Assembly (NCBI GenBank): GCA_023390245.1 | Contig: JAEWDF010000084.1 | Location: 1 to 22,169, forward strand | DNA: 22,169 nt | Source: Pseudomonadota bacterium | GTDB taxonomy: Bacteria > Pseudomonadota > Alphaproteobacteria > Caulobacterales > Caulobacteraceae | Direction of reading: 5' to 3' | In this document: positions 14,597-22,169 of the stretch, piece by piece | Numbering within the stretch: the stretch's first letter is position 1 | Layout of the letters: every line of letters starts with the position of its first letter | Program-made: the position numbers and the translations under genes | The notes under the pieces: generated by a model | Databases searched by the model: none | What the model saw: the letters and a program-made list of their open reading frames with translations, nothing else | Told to the model about the DNA's origin: nothing

Positions 14597-16170
14597 GCCC
14601 GCGTCAGCCGCACCGCCATCCAGGGTCGTCCCGGCAGAGCCAGCGTCCGTCGGTCCGGATCATTGAAATAATAGCGGTCTCCCGTCTTCGGCCGCATCGT
14701 CCAGACCTCGGTTTGGCGTTCGATCGTCATGTTCCATGTGTCGATCACGTCCAGATGGAACCGTTCGCCGCCCTCCAGGGCGTCCTTGGGCAATTCCACC
14801 GCCCATTCGGTCGGGACGGCGGCGCCAAAATAGCGCAGATAATATTGACCGGGCGCACCGCCCAGGTGCTGCTCCCACCACTTGTCGATCGGATCGATCC
14901 CCGGCCGCGGTCCCGCCTCCATGATCGACTTCAGGAAGGCCAGGCGGGGCGCGCTCTCGCCGCGCAATTCGCCCCCCTCGCCCAGCCAGAATCCGCCGCC
15001 GGCCTGGGTGGGAAGGCATTCGGAATGGCCGACGTAGGTCCCGCCGACCAGGCCGTGCCAGAAGGCGCGCACCATCTCCGGACCGGTCAGGTTTCCCCAG
15101 CGCTGGTCCAGATTCCCCTCGTAGCAGACCTCGTCGAAAACCACCGCCTTCTTCCAGACGCTGCGGTACGTCTCGGCCCGCGCGTCGTCCAGCACGGCCG
15201 AGCCGTTCTGGATGCTGGAATGGGTCACCCAGGGCTTGCCGTTGTCGTACAGCCGTCGCCAGTTGTGGATCGAGCGGAGCCGGCCATGCGGATCGGCGTC
15301 GCGCACCACCTGGAACAGCCGGTCCCAGTCCTCCTCCGACTTCTTCAGGATGTCGAATTCGTTGGCCAGCGACCACCAGACGTTCCGATAGGCCGAATAG
15401 CGCGCCACGACATAGCGCAGATAGCGTTCGTCCCACTCCGCCGGCATGGCGTGCAGGCCGGACGCCTGGTCATAGGGATGGAACAGGATCAGGTCCGCCT
15501 GCACCCCGATGTCGCACAGCGCCGCCACGCAGGCGTCCAGCCGCTGGAAGAAGGCGGGATCGGGACGCATCGGATCCCAGTCGCGCGGGCCCGGCCCCGT
15601 GCGGACGAAGGGCTGCGGCCCCGCATTGGTCCGCACCGCCGCATTGGGCGGCACCAGCATGCGGATCTTGTTGAACGGCGCGCCTTTCAGCGTCTCCAGC
15701 GTGCGATGGCGCATCGCCTCCGGCTGGTGCGACCAGCCATAGCTTGTGGTGCCGATCTGGCGGAACGGCGTCCCGTCGGCATGGGCGAAGTGATAGTCGT
15801 CGACGACCGAGACCGGACCATGATTGCCCGGCCCGGGCGAGGTGACCTCAAACGCACCCTCCCGGCCGTCAAGCGCGGCGACCGGGCTCTCCGTCCGCCA
15901 GCGCCATGCGCCCGTCTCGGGCGGCGAGAAGCGGATGCGCCAGGTCCCGTCCCCGTCGTGGAAACCCGGAACCCGCGCCGTCGTCCGCCCGTCCGTGAAG
16001 ACGCCGGTCAAGGCGACGCCGAAGGGATCATGCTCGATCCGCCCCGTCAGCACCGCCTCGAACACGCCCCAGCGCTCGACCGCATCGGCCTGCGCCCGCG
16101 CCGCGTTCGGAACCAGGCCCAGAGCCGCACCGGCCACGAGCGCGCCCCGCCGTGTCAGCCCGATTCCCAT
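14593..16170 (-). CDS. Exported DUF5060/DUF4038 glycosidase-like protein
   Basis: A 525-residue secreted protein. The N-terminus TRRGALVAGAALGLVPNAAR looks like a Tat signal (twin Arg then a hydrophobic stretch). Residues about 30-110 form a DUF5060 beta domain (VERWGVFEAVLTG, GTWRIRFSPPETGAWRW). About 120-420 is a DUF4038/apiosidase-like TIM barrel (GH140-related), with candidate acid/base E271 in WWSLANEFD and candidate nucleophile region FDEVCYEG (E347, E351). The tail resembles a DUF5605-type beta domain. Probable role: cleavage of plant-type glycans in the periplasm or outside the cell; the substrate is not readable. GGGAGG lies 5 nt before ATG 16170, and a LacI-type operator candidate lies 20 nt upstream. 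Confidence 0.85.
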   Translation of the reverse strand: MGIGLTRRGALVAGAALGLVPNAARAQADAVERWGVFEAVLTGRIEHDPFGVALTGVFTDGRTTARVPGFHDGDGTWRIRFSPPETGAWRWRTESPVAALDGREGAFEVTSPGPGNHGPVSVVDDYHFAHADGTPFRQIGTTSYGWSHQPEAMRHRTLETLKGAPFNKIRMLVPPNAAVRTNAGPQPFVRTGPGPRDWDPMRPDPAFFQRLDACVAALCDIGVQADLILFHPYDQASGLHAMPAEWDERYLRYVVARYSAYRNVWWSLANEFDILKKSEEDWDRLFQVVRDADPHGRLRSIHNWRRLYDNGKPWVTHSSIQNGSAVLDDARAETYRSVWKKAVVFDEVCYEGNLDQRWGNLTGPEMVRAFWHGLVGGTYVGHSECLPTQAGGGFWLGEGGELRGESAPRLAFLKSIMEAGPRPGIDPIDKWWEQHLGGAPGQYYLRYFGAAVPTEWAVELPKDALEGGERFHLDVIDTWNMTIERQTEVWTMRPKTGDRYYFNDPDRRTLALPGRPWMAVRLTRA

Positions 16171-16189
16171 GTCCGCCTCCCAGCATTCT

Positions 16190-16203
16190 TGATACCGGTG
16201 TCA
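16190..16203. promoter_or_regulatory. LacI-type operator candidate
   Basis: TGATACCGGTGTCA is a 14-nt palindrome with 6 of 7 matched pairs around a central CG, the shape typical of LacI-family operators (TGnnACCGGTnnCA). It lies 20 nt upstream of the glycosidase-like gene start, where a repressor would block initiation. It is also about 50 nt before the rpoH promoter on the other strand. Confidence 0.5.
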
Positions 16204-16252
16204 TAGCGACCGGTTCCGATCCCCGACAAGTCGTCCCGTGGTCGCGGCCCCC

Positions 16253-16281
16253 TTGAACAGCAACCGACTTTGTTCTATATG
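16253..16281 (+). promoter_or_regulatory. Promoter of rpoH
   Basis: TTGAAC (16253-16258), a 17-nt spacer, and TATATG (16276-16281) make a good housekeeping-type promoter. The extended form CTTGAAC...CTATAT also resembles alphaproteobacterial sigma-32 promoters, which would mean autoregulation. The leader to the rpoH start is about 170 nt. No gene and no clear thermosensor fold was recognised in 16282-16460. Confidence 0.55.
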
Positions 16282-16460
16282 AAGCGTCGATCGGTGCGGC
16301 GTGGCGCATCGGCAACGGTCACGCTTTCGTGTGGCCCAGCCCCTCTGACAAAGCGGGCAACCGATAGCCATCTGACCGGTTGAGGGGTGAGGCGACGGCG
16401 CACATTCAGTGGCCGGCGCTGCGGAACCTGCTCGATGCTTCGGTCGGAGGGACCACTTAC

Positions 16461-17348
16461 ATGGCTGCCAACAACACGCTCGCGATCATGTCGCCCGAAC
16501 AGGGGCTGTCGCGCTATCTCTCGGAAATCCGCAAGTTTCCGATGCTGACCAAGGACGAGGAATTCATGCTCGCCAAGCGCTGGTCCGAGCATCAGGATCC
16601 CGAGGCCGCCCACCGTCTCGTCACCTCCCACCTGCGCCTCGTGGCCAAGATCGCCATGGGCTATCGCGGCTATGGCCTGCCGATCGGCGAGGTCATCTCC
16701 GAAGGCAACGTCGGTCTGATGCAGGCCGTGAAGAAGTTCGATCCGGACAAGGGCTTCCGCCTGGCCACCTACGCCATGTGGTGGATCCGCGCCTCGATCC
16801 AGGAATACATCCTGCGTTCCTGGTCCTTGGTGAAGATGGGCACCACCGCCGCGCAGAAGAAGCTGTTCTTCAACCTGCGCAAGGCCAAGAGCCAGATCTC
16901 CGCCTTCGAGGAAGGTGACCTGCACCCGGAACACCTGTCGGCCATCGCCACCAAGCTGGGCGTGACCGAGCAGGAAGTCACCGACATGAACCGCCGCCTC
17001 GGCGGCGACGCTTCGCTGAACGCGCCGCTGCGCGCCGACGGCGAGAGCGAGTGGCAGGACTGGCTGGCCGATGACGACGCCGTCTCCCAGGAGACCCGCC
17101 TGGCCGAGACCGAGGAACGCAGCATCCGCATGGGCCTGCTCCAGGAAGCCATGGAGGAGCTGACCGACCGCGAGAAGCACATCCTCACCGAGCGCCGCCT
17201 CAAGGACGACCCGGTCACCCTGGAGGAACTCGCCGGCCAGTACGGCGTGTCGCGCGAGCGCGTTCGCCAGATCGAGGTCCGCGCCTTCGAAAAGCTCCAG
17301 AAAGCGATGCGCGCTGCCGCCGAGGAGCGGAACCTGGTCGACGCCTGA
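16461..17348 (+). CDS. rpoH: RNA polymerase heat-shock sigma factor (sigma-32)
   Basis: Directs RNA polymerase to heat-shock promoters. The 295 residues show sigma region 2 (HLRLVAKIAMGYRGYGLP, EVISEGNVGLMQAVKKFDP, FRLATYAMWWIRASIQEYI), the RpoH box QKKLFFNLRKAKSQI around residues 133-147, which separates it from RpoD, and region 4 with the helix-turn-helix VTLEELAGQYGVSRERVRQIE. ATG 16461 has GGAGG about 10 nt upstream; the frame is open earlier but the family starts at MAANNTLAIMSPEQGLSRYL. In other alphaproteobacteria rpoH commonly lies right after the rluD gene; here the GNAT gene and two sugar-related genes intervene. A DnaJ-type co-chaperone gene is also in this window, at 20941-21867. 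Confidence 0.96.
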   Translation: MAANNTLAIMSPEQGLSRYLSEIRKFPMLTKDEEFMLAKRWSEHQDPEAAHRLVTSHLRLVAKIAMGYRGYGLPIGEVISEGNVGLMQAVKKFDPDKGFRLATYAMWWIRASIQEYILRSWSLVKMGTTAAQKKLFFNLRKAKSQISAFEEGDLHPEHLSAIATKLGVTEQEVTDMNRRLGGDASLNAPLRADGESEWQDWLADDDAVSQETRLAETEERSIRMGLLQEAMEELTDREKHILTERRLKDDPVTLEELAGQYGVSRERVRQIEVRAFEKLQKAMRAAAEERNLVDA

Positions 17349-17355
17349 CCCGACA

Positions 17356-17384
17356 CGATCCTCCTCCCTTCACGGGGAGGATCG
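17356..17384. terminator. Bidirectional terminator between rpoH and the regulator gene
   Basis: CGATCCTCC and GGAGGATCG form a 9-bp perfect stem that can extend by two more GC pairs past a bulged T. It fills the 38-nt gap between two convergent stop codons. No T tract follows on either side, but position and strength suggest it ends both transcripts. Confidence 0.6.
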
Positions 17385-17386
17385 CC

Positions 17387-18208
17387 CTATCCGGCGCGCG
17401 CCGCCACCTTCACCGGCTCGCCCAGGGCGATGATGGCGCCGACCGGCTGGGCCAGCCCCGCCTTGGTCACCGCGCCCGACGCCAGGTAGCTCTCCAGCCC
17501 GGCCGCGGCGATGGCCAGTCGGGCGTCGCCGGCCTTGACGGCCACGCCCTTCAGCGTCTCCGCCTGCTGGCGCAGCGCCCGCAGGGCCTGCGGCGGGTCC
17601 TGATCGAACTGGGTCAGCGCCGACACCAGGATCCGCGCCGCCTGGTCGCGCACGTCGATGTCGCCCAGGCTCGCTTCCCCCCGGCGCTTGCGCACGCCCG
17701 CATATTCGCCCGAGTTGAAGCGGCGCCGGTCCGGCCCGACATAGTTGACCGCCTCGACCCACGGCCGGGGCTTCAGCGCCACATTCTCGATGCGCCGGAA
17801 CAGGTCTCCGGTGGTGTAGGGCTTCCTCAGGAATTCATGGACGCCGGCGTCGCGCGCGCCCTTGATGGCGGCGGCGGTCGCCTCGGCCGTCACCATGATG
17901 ATCGGCGCCATACGGCAGCTCATGTGCGAGCGTCGGATGCGCCGGGCCAGCCTTTCGCCGTTCAGCGTCTGGCCCCCGCGCTCCAGAAAGATGACCCCCG
18001 GCTCGACATCGCCGGCCAGTTCCAGGCCCCGCTCCTCGTCGCCTTCCACATAGATCTCGCGCGCGCCAAGCCCCTTCAGGATGTCGGCCAGCAGCCGCGC
18101 GGCCGCCGTATTGGGCTCGATGACCACCACGCGGCTCAGCGCGGGCGCGATGCGGCTCAGGGTCTTGGCGTCGGCGGCGAACACGGGCGGCTCCTTGCGT
18201 CCGCCCAT
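17387..18208 (-). CDS. Pseudo-receiver fused to degenerate HPt-like domain
   Basis: A 273-residue response-regulator-like protein. Residues about 26-145 are a receiver fold: VVVIEPNTAAARLL (acidic pair DD replaced by EP), PGVIFLE with Glu76 where the phosphorylated Asp belongs, PIIMVTAEA with the switch Thr107, and FLRKPY with the conserved Lys129. A linker YVGPDRRR (157-163) follows. Residues about 185-270 are helical, and QQAETLKGVAVKAGDARLA (214-232) matches the HPt core xHxLKGxxxxxG with Glu217 in place of the phospho-His. So both phosphoacceptors are Glu. It probably acts by protein binding or as a fixed 'phosphorylated-like' form; this is inference. It follows purA by 38 nt on the same strand. 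The partner is unknown. Confidence 0.75.
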   Translation of the reverse strand: MGGRKEPPVFAADAKTLSRIAPALSRVVVIEPNTAAARLLADILKGLGAREIYVEGDEERGLELAGDVEPGVIFLERGGQTLNGERLARRIRRSHMSCRMAPIIMVTAEATAAAIKGARDAGVHEFLRKPYTTGDLFRRIENVALKPRPWVEAVNYVGPDRRRFNSGEYAGVRKRRGEASLGDIDVRDQAARILVSALTQFDQDPPQALRALRQQAETLKGVAVKAGDARLAIAAAGLESYLASGAVTKAGLAQPVGAIIALGEPVKVAARAG

Positions 18209-18246
18209 CCTGGACCATTCCGGTTAAGACCCTTTGAATCCGTTGC

Positions 18247-19542
<1,296 letters not shown>

Positions 19543-19572
19543 GGTCCGTACTCCGCTTGAATGCGGGCGCAG

Positions 19573-19589
19573 CCTATAGCGGGGGAATC
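19573..19589 (-). promoter_or_regulatory. Candidate purA promoter -10 with GANTC site
   Basis: On the minus strand GCTATAGG (19580-19573) matches the Caulobacter -10 consensus GCTANA, and would give a start about 24 nt before the TTG codon. A GATTC site (19589-19585) sits 4 nt upstream of it. GANTC is the CcrM methylation site in this order. No good -35 match is visible. Confidence 0.4.
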
Positions 19590-19610
19590 ATCCGGTGTCG
19601 TCCCTCTTGA

Positions 19611-19658
19611 TCCTCCCCCGCAAAGCGGGGGAGGGGGACCACGAAGTGGTGGAGGGGC
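19611..19658 (+). repeat. Intergenic repeat, family A, copy 2
   Basis: It contains TCCTCCCCCGC, AAGCGGGGGAGGGGGACCAC and the hairpin-forming CCACGAAGTGG, ending in TGGAGGGGC. It is the inverted counterpart of copy 3, 62 nt away, and shares its blocks with copy 1 at 60-104. The 62 nt between copies 2 and 3 (19659-19720) show no gene. Confidence 0.75.
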
Positions 19659-19720
19659 GGCCCCGACTCCGATTTCCGAGACAGGGTCACCGACTTCGCA
19701 GCATGGGGTCATGGGAACTT

Positions 19721-19784
19721 CGCCCCCTCCACCACGCTGCGCGTGGTCCCCCTCCCCCGTTCCGCTTCGCTACTCGGGGGAGGA
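19721..19784 (-). repeat. Intergenic repeat, family A, copy 3 (inverted)
   Basis: It contains CGCCCCCTCCACC, the perfect hairpin CCACGC-TGC-GCGTGG, GGTCCCCCTCCCCCG and an outer pair CCTCCCCCG/CGGGGGAGG. Its right end overlaps the last four sense codons and the stop codon of serC (19770-19784), so the element supplies the end of that gene. With copy 2 it could form a large cruciform or a long RNA hairpin. Confidence 0.75.
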
Positions 19785-20939
19785 TTGCAGCGCCGTCTCG
19801 AACGCCCACTCCAGCCAGGGCGTCGCAGCGACCACGTCGGCGGTCTCCACCGTGCAGCCGCACCACAATCTCAGGCCCGGAGGCGCGTTCCGGTGCGGCT
19901 CCATGTCGAACACCGCGCCCTCGCCTTCCAGCAGCGCCTTGAAACGCGTCACGAACGCCTTCTGACCCTTGGCGTCCAGGCCCGTCACGCGCGGATCGAC
20001 GAACTTCAGGCACACCGAGGTCGTCGAGCGGATTTCCGGCCGTTCGGGCAGGAATTCGATCCAGCCGGTTCGCCCGACCCACTCCGCCAGCGCCGCATAG
20101 TTGGCGTCCGTCCGCCGGATCAACTCGTCCAACCCGCCCACGCCCCGCGCCCATTCCAGCGCATCGATCCAGTCCTCGATCGTCAGGATCGAGAAGGTGT
20201 TGATCGCCACCCCGTCCGCCAGCGACCGGTCGAACCGGCCCTTGCCGTCCGTGAGCCTCAACACCTTGGGCACGGCCCGCTCGGGCCGATACCCATCCAG
20301 CCGCGCCACCGCGCGCGGCGACAGCGCCATCACCCCGATGCCCGCCTCGCCGCCCAGCGCCTTCTGGAAGCTGAAGGTCACGACATCCAGCCTGTCCCAC
20401 GGCAGCGGCATGGCGAAGGCCGCCGAGGTGGCGTCGCAGATCGCCAGCCCCTCGCGGTCCTCGGCGATCCAGTCGGCGTCCGGCACGCGCACGCCCGAGG
20501 TCGTGCCGTTCCACGGGAACACCACGTCCTTGGTCCAATCCGCCTTCGACAGGTCCGGCAGGTCGCCCCAAGGCGCCGTCAGGGCCTCGGGCTCCAGCCC
20601 CAGGTGATCCTTCACGTCGGCCAGCCAGGTCAGGCCGAAATTCTCATAGGCGACCACCTGCACCGGCCGCGCGCCCAGCATCCCCCACAGCGCCGCCTCC
20701 ACCGCGCCGGTGTCGGAGCCGGGCGTGTAGAGCATCACATGGCTGTCCGGGACCTCCAGCACGTCGCGCGTGAGCCGCAGGCCGTGGGCGAAGCGCTCCA
20801 CCACCTCCGGCGCGCGGATGCCGCGCCCCAGCAGGTCGTGCGGGAGGCCCGCCAGGCTGTAGCCCGGCCGCTTGGCGGTCGGGCCGGACGAGAACCACGG
20901 CCGCGCGGGCCGGATATCGGGCTTGGTCTGGATCACCAT
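19770..20939 (-). CDS. serC: Phosphoserine aminotransferase
   Basis: PLP enzyme of serine synthesis (3-phosphohydroxypyruvate to phosphoserine) and also of vitamin B6 synthesis in many proteobacteria. The 389 residues include WFSSGPTAKRPGYS near the start, MLYTPGSDTGAVEAALW, FPWNGTTSGVRVP, CDATSAAFAM, and the PLP lysine K193 in FSFQKALGGEAG. The pattern is that of the alphaproteobacterial/archaeal-type SerC, which is distant from the E. coli form. ATG 20939 lies 1 nt after the dnaJ-like stop (TGA-G-ATG), so translation is coupled; an in-frame codon at 20957 lies inside the upstream gene. The last residues SSPE and the stop are inside repeat family A. serA, often next to serC, is not here. Confidence 0.93.
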   Translation of the reverse strand: MVIQTKPDIRPARPWFSSGPTAKRPGYSLAGLPHDLLGRGIRAPEVVERFAHGLRLTRDVLEVPDSHVMLYTPGSDTGAVEAALWGMLGARPVQVVAYENFGLTWLADVKDHLGLEPEALTAPWGDLPDLSKADWTKDVVFPWNGTTSGVRVPDADWIAEDREGLAICDATSAAFAMPLPWDRLDVVTFSFQKALGGEAGIGVMALSPRAVARLDGYRPERAVPKVLRLTDGKGRFDRSLADGVAINTFSILTIEDWIDALEWARGVGGLDELIRRTDANYAALAEWVGRTGWIEFLPERPEIRSTTSVCLKFVDPRVTGLDAKGQKAFVTRFKALLEGEGAVFDMEPHRNAPPGLRLWCGCTVETADVVAATPWLEWAFETALQSSPE

Positions 20940-20940
20940 C

Positions 20941-21867
20941 TCATCGTCCCGGCGCATAGGGCCGCTTGGCGCGCCATTCCTCGGCGAACTTCGTCAACGC
21001 CTCGTCGGGCGCATCCGGCAGGGTCACGACCAGCTTCGCCAACAGATCGCCGCGCTTGCCGTTCGCGAACGCCCCCCGCCCCTTCAGCCGCAGCACCTGG
21101 CCCGAGTTCGATCCCTTGGGCACGGTCATATGCACCACGCCCTCGGGGGTCGGCACGCGCACCTTGCCGCCCAGAACGGCGTCGGGAACCGACACCGGCA
21201 GGTCCATCGTCAGGTCGGCGCCGTCCCGGGCATAGATCGGATGCGGCGCGATCTTCAGCTCGATCAGGGCGTCGCCGTTCTCCGCGCCTCGTCCCGGCGC
21301 GCCCTGCCCGCGAAGGCGGATCGTCTGCCCGTCCGAAGCCCCCTTTGGAATGGTCACGTCCAGCGTCCGCCCATCCGAGAACTGGATGCGCCGCGTCGCC
21401 CCGGCGATGGCGTCCTCCAGGCTGATCTCCAGCGTCGCGCGCACGTCCTGGCCGCGCGCGGTGAAGTCACGCGCCCCGCGCTGGCGCCCCTGACCGCCGA
21501 ACATGCCGAACAGCTCGTCCAGGTCGATGCCTTCGAAGCCGGCGCGTCCGCCCGGCCCGCCTGCGCCGCCAAAGCCGCCGCCCTGGCCGAACGGATTGCC
21601 GCCGCCCCGCGCGCCGCCGCCGCCGAAGCCCCGGAACTGTTCGTTGCCGTCGCCGTCGATCTGGCCGGCGTCGTACTTCGCCTTCTTGTCCTTGTCGCCC
21701 AGGATGTCGAAGGCCGCCGTCACCCGCTTGAACTTGTCCTCGGTGATCTTGTCGCCGGGGTTCTTGTCGGGATGCAGCTCCTTGGCCAGCTTGCGGAAGG
21801 CCTTCTTGATCTCGTCCGCGCTCGCCCCCTTCGAAACGCCCAGTTCCTTGTAGGGATCGTTCGCCAC
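20941..21867 (-). CDS. DnaJ/CbpA-type co-chaperone
   Basis: A Hsp40 co-chaperone that stimulates DnaK. From GTG 21867 it has 308 residues: a J domain at about 3-60 (DPYKELGVSKGASADEIKKA, HPD at 32-34), a Gly/Phe-rich linker at about 75-115 (GFGGGGARGGGNPFGQGGG), and two C-terminal substrate-binding beta domains (VRATLEISLEDAIAGATRRI, VTIPKGASDGQTIRLRGQG, VPDAVLGGKVRVPTPEG, MTVPKGSNSGQVLRLKGRG). There is no CxxCxGxG zinc finger, so it is class B/CbpA-like, not canonical DnaJ. GTG 21867 (AAGG 5 nt upstream) is preferred to a TTG at 21894. It is followed at once by serC. Confidence 0.93.
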   Translation of the reverse strand: MANDPYKELGVSKGASADEIKKAFRKLAKELHPDKNPGDKITEDKFKRVTAAFDILGDKDKKAKYDAGQIDGDGNEQFRGFGGGGARGGGNPFGQGGGFGGAGGPGGRAGFEGIDLDELFGMFGGQGRQRGARDFTARGQDVRATLEISLEDAIAGATRRIQFSDGRTLDVTIPKGASDGQTIRLRGQGAPGRGAENGDALIELKIAPHPIYARDGADLTMDLPVSVPDAVLGGKVRVPTPEGVVHMTVPKGSNSGQVLRLKGRGAFANGKRGDLLAKLVVTLPDAPDEALTKFAEEWRAKRPYAPGR

Positions 21868-21902
21868 GTCCGCCTTCGCTCCATTCAAAGCCAAGGCCGT
21901 CA

Positions 21903-21928
21903 GTTAGGGCATGCCCGCCCCGCCGCAA
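21903..21928 (-). promoter_or_regulatory. Weak promoter candidate for the dnaJ-like gene and serC
   Basis: On the minus strand TTGCGG (21928-21923) and CCTAAC (21908-21903), 14 nt apart, weakly resemble the Caulobacter consensus and lie in the spacer upstream of the dnaJ-like gene. Consensus matching only. Confidence 0.25.
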
Positions 21929-21951
21929 AGACCGTCGCGCGCATAATCGGC

Positions 21952-22169
21952 CTAGATCAGACGGATTTCCGCCTCCGCGCCCCAGCCGTGGCCGGCGCCG
22001 TACTGCGCCACGGCGAGCCGCGCCGCCTCGCCCGGCCCGTCCGGAAAGTCCGTCGCCAGCTGGGCCGCCCCATAGGCCGCCTCCAGCCCGTCGACCTCCC
22101 AGGCGCGCCTCGCGACCGCTCCGTCCAGCACCCGCACGCGGAACCGCGGCCCGTCGCCCTGCGGCTCTC
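21952..22169 (-). CDS. Unrecognised protein, 3' part only
   Basis: The frame is open from the window edge to a TAG at 21954-21952, giving at least 72 residues. The visible part includes RVRVLDGAVARRAWEVDGLE and ends GHGWGAEAEIRLI. It is rich in Ala, Gly and acidic residues with no membrane segment or recognised motif. It is on the same strand as the dnaJ-like gene, 84 nt upstream. The true start is outside the window, so family assignment is not possible here. Confidence 0.6.
   Translation of the reverse strand, partial: EPQGDGPRFRVRVLDGAVARRAWEVDGLEAAYGAAQLATDFPDGPGEAARLAVAQYGAGHGWGAEAEIRLI

Noticed and set aside
16282..16460. RNA thermosensor in the rpoH leader
   Set aside because: Several short pairings are possible (for example CCCCTC with GAGGGG), but none clearly sequesters the ribosome-binding site and start codon, so no feature is claimed.

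Overview
This 22 kb, very GC-rich window looks like a chromosomal segment of an alphaproteobacterium of the order Caulobacterales, most likely Brevundimonas or a close relative. The basis is overall GC, promoter-like elements resembling the Caulobacter housekeeping consensus (TTGnnG ... GCTAnA), an alphaproteobacterial RpoH, GTG/TTG starts and short intergenic repeat families. This assignment comes from reading the sequence, not from a database search. No tRNA, rRNA, CRISPR, IS element or prophage was recognised.

Region 1 (about 60-7342, minus strand) is a branched-chain amino acid operon transcribed in the order leader peptide, attenuator, ilvD, ilvC, ilvG, ilvM, a shortened leuA, ilvE. The genes are 1-17 nt apart or overlap. 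The leader holds a short peptide gene with a run of Ile/Leu/Val codons, many of them codons that are rare in this GC-rich DNA. It is followed by an intrinsic terminator, and a segment inside the peptide gene can pair with the terminator's 5' arm. This is a complete ribosome-mediated attenuator. The acetolactate synthase is of the E. coli IlvG/IlvM type with a one-domain small subunit. LeuA stops before its leucine-binding regulatory domain.

Region 2 (7523-11506, plus strand) is a glycolysis/gluconeogenesis block, gap - pgk - fba. A DUF559 endonuclease-like gene sits between gap and pgk, bracketed by two inverted copies of an intergenic repeat. Region 3 (11541-13611) has a DUF2799 lipoprotein gene divergent from an RluA/RluD-type pseudouridine synthase, followed by a small GNAT-like gene. 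Region 4 (13616-16170) is a convergent pair of exported carbohydrate-related proteins (ThuA-like and DUF5060/DUF4038 glycosidase-like). The second has a LacI-type operator candidate just upstream.

Region 5 (16253-22169) starts with rpoH on the plus strand. A shared terminator separates it from a minus-strand series: a response-regulator-like protein, purA, a repeat-filled spacer, serC, a DnaJ/CbpA-type co-chaperone, and the 3' end of an unrecognised gene cut by the window edge. The response-regulator-like protein has a receiver whose phospho-Asp is Glu, fused to an HPt-like domain whose phospho-His is Glu.

The observations most worth following are the ilv attenuator, the pseudo-receiver/pseudo-HPt protein, the LeuA without a regulatory domain, and the repeat-bracketed DUF559 gene. 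All gene calls rest on recognised motifs. Promoters, operators and histories are inferences.
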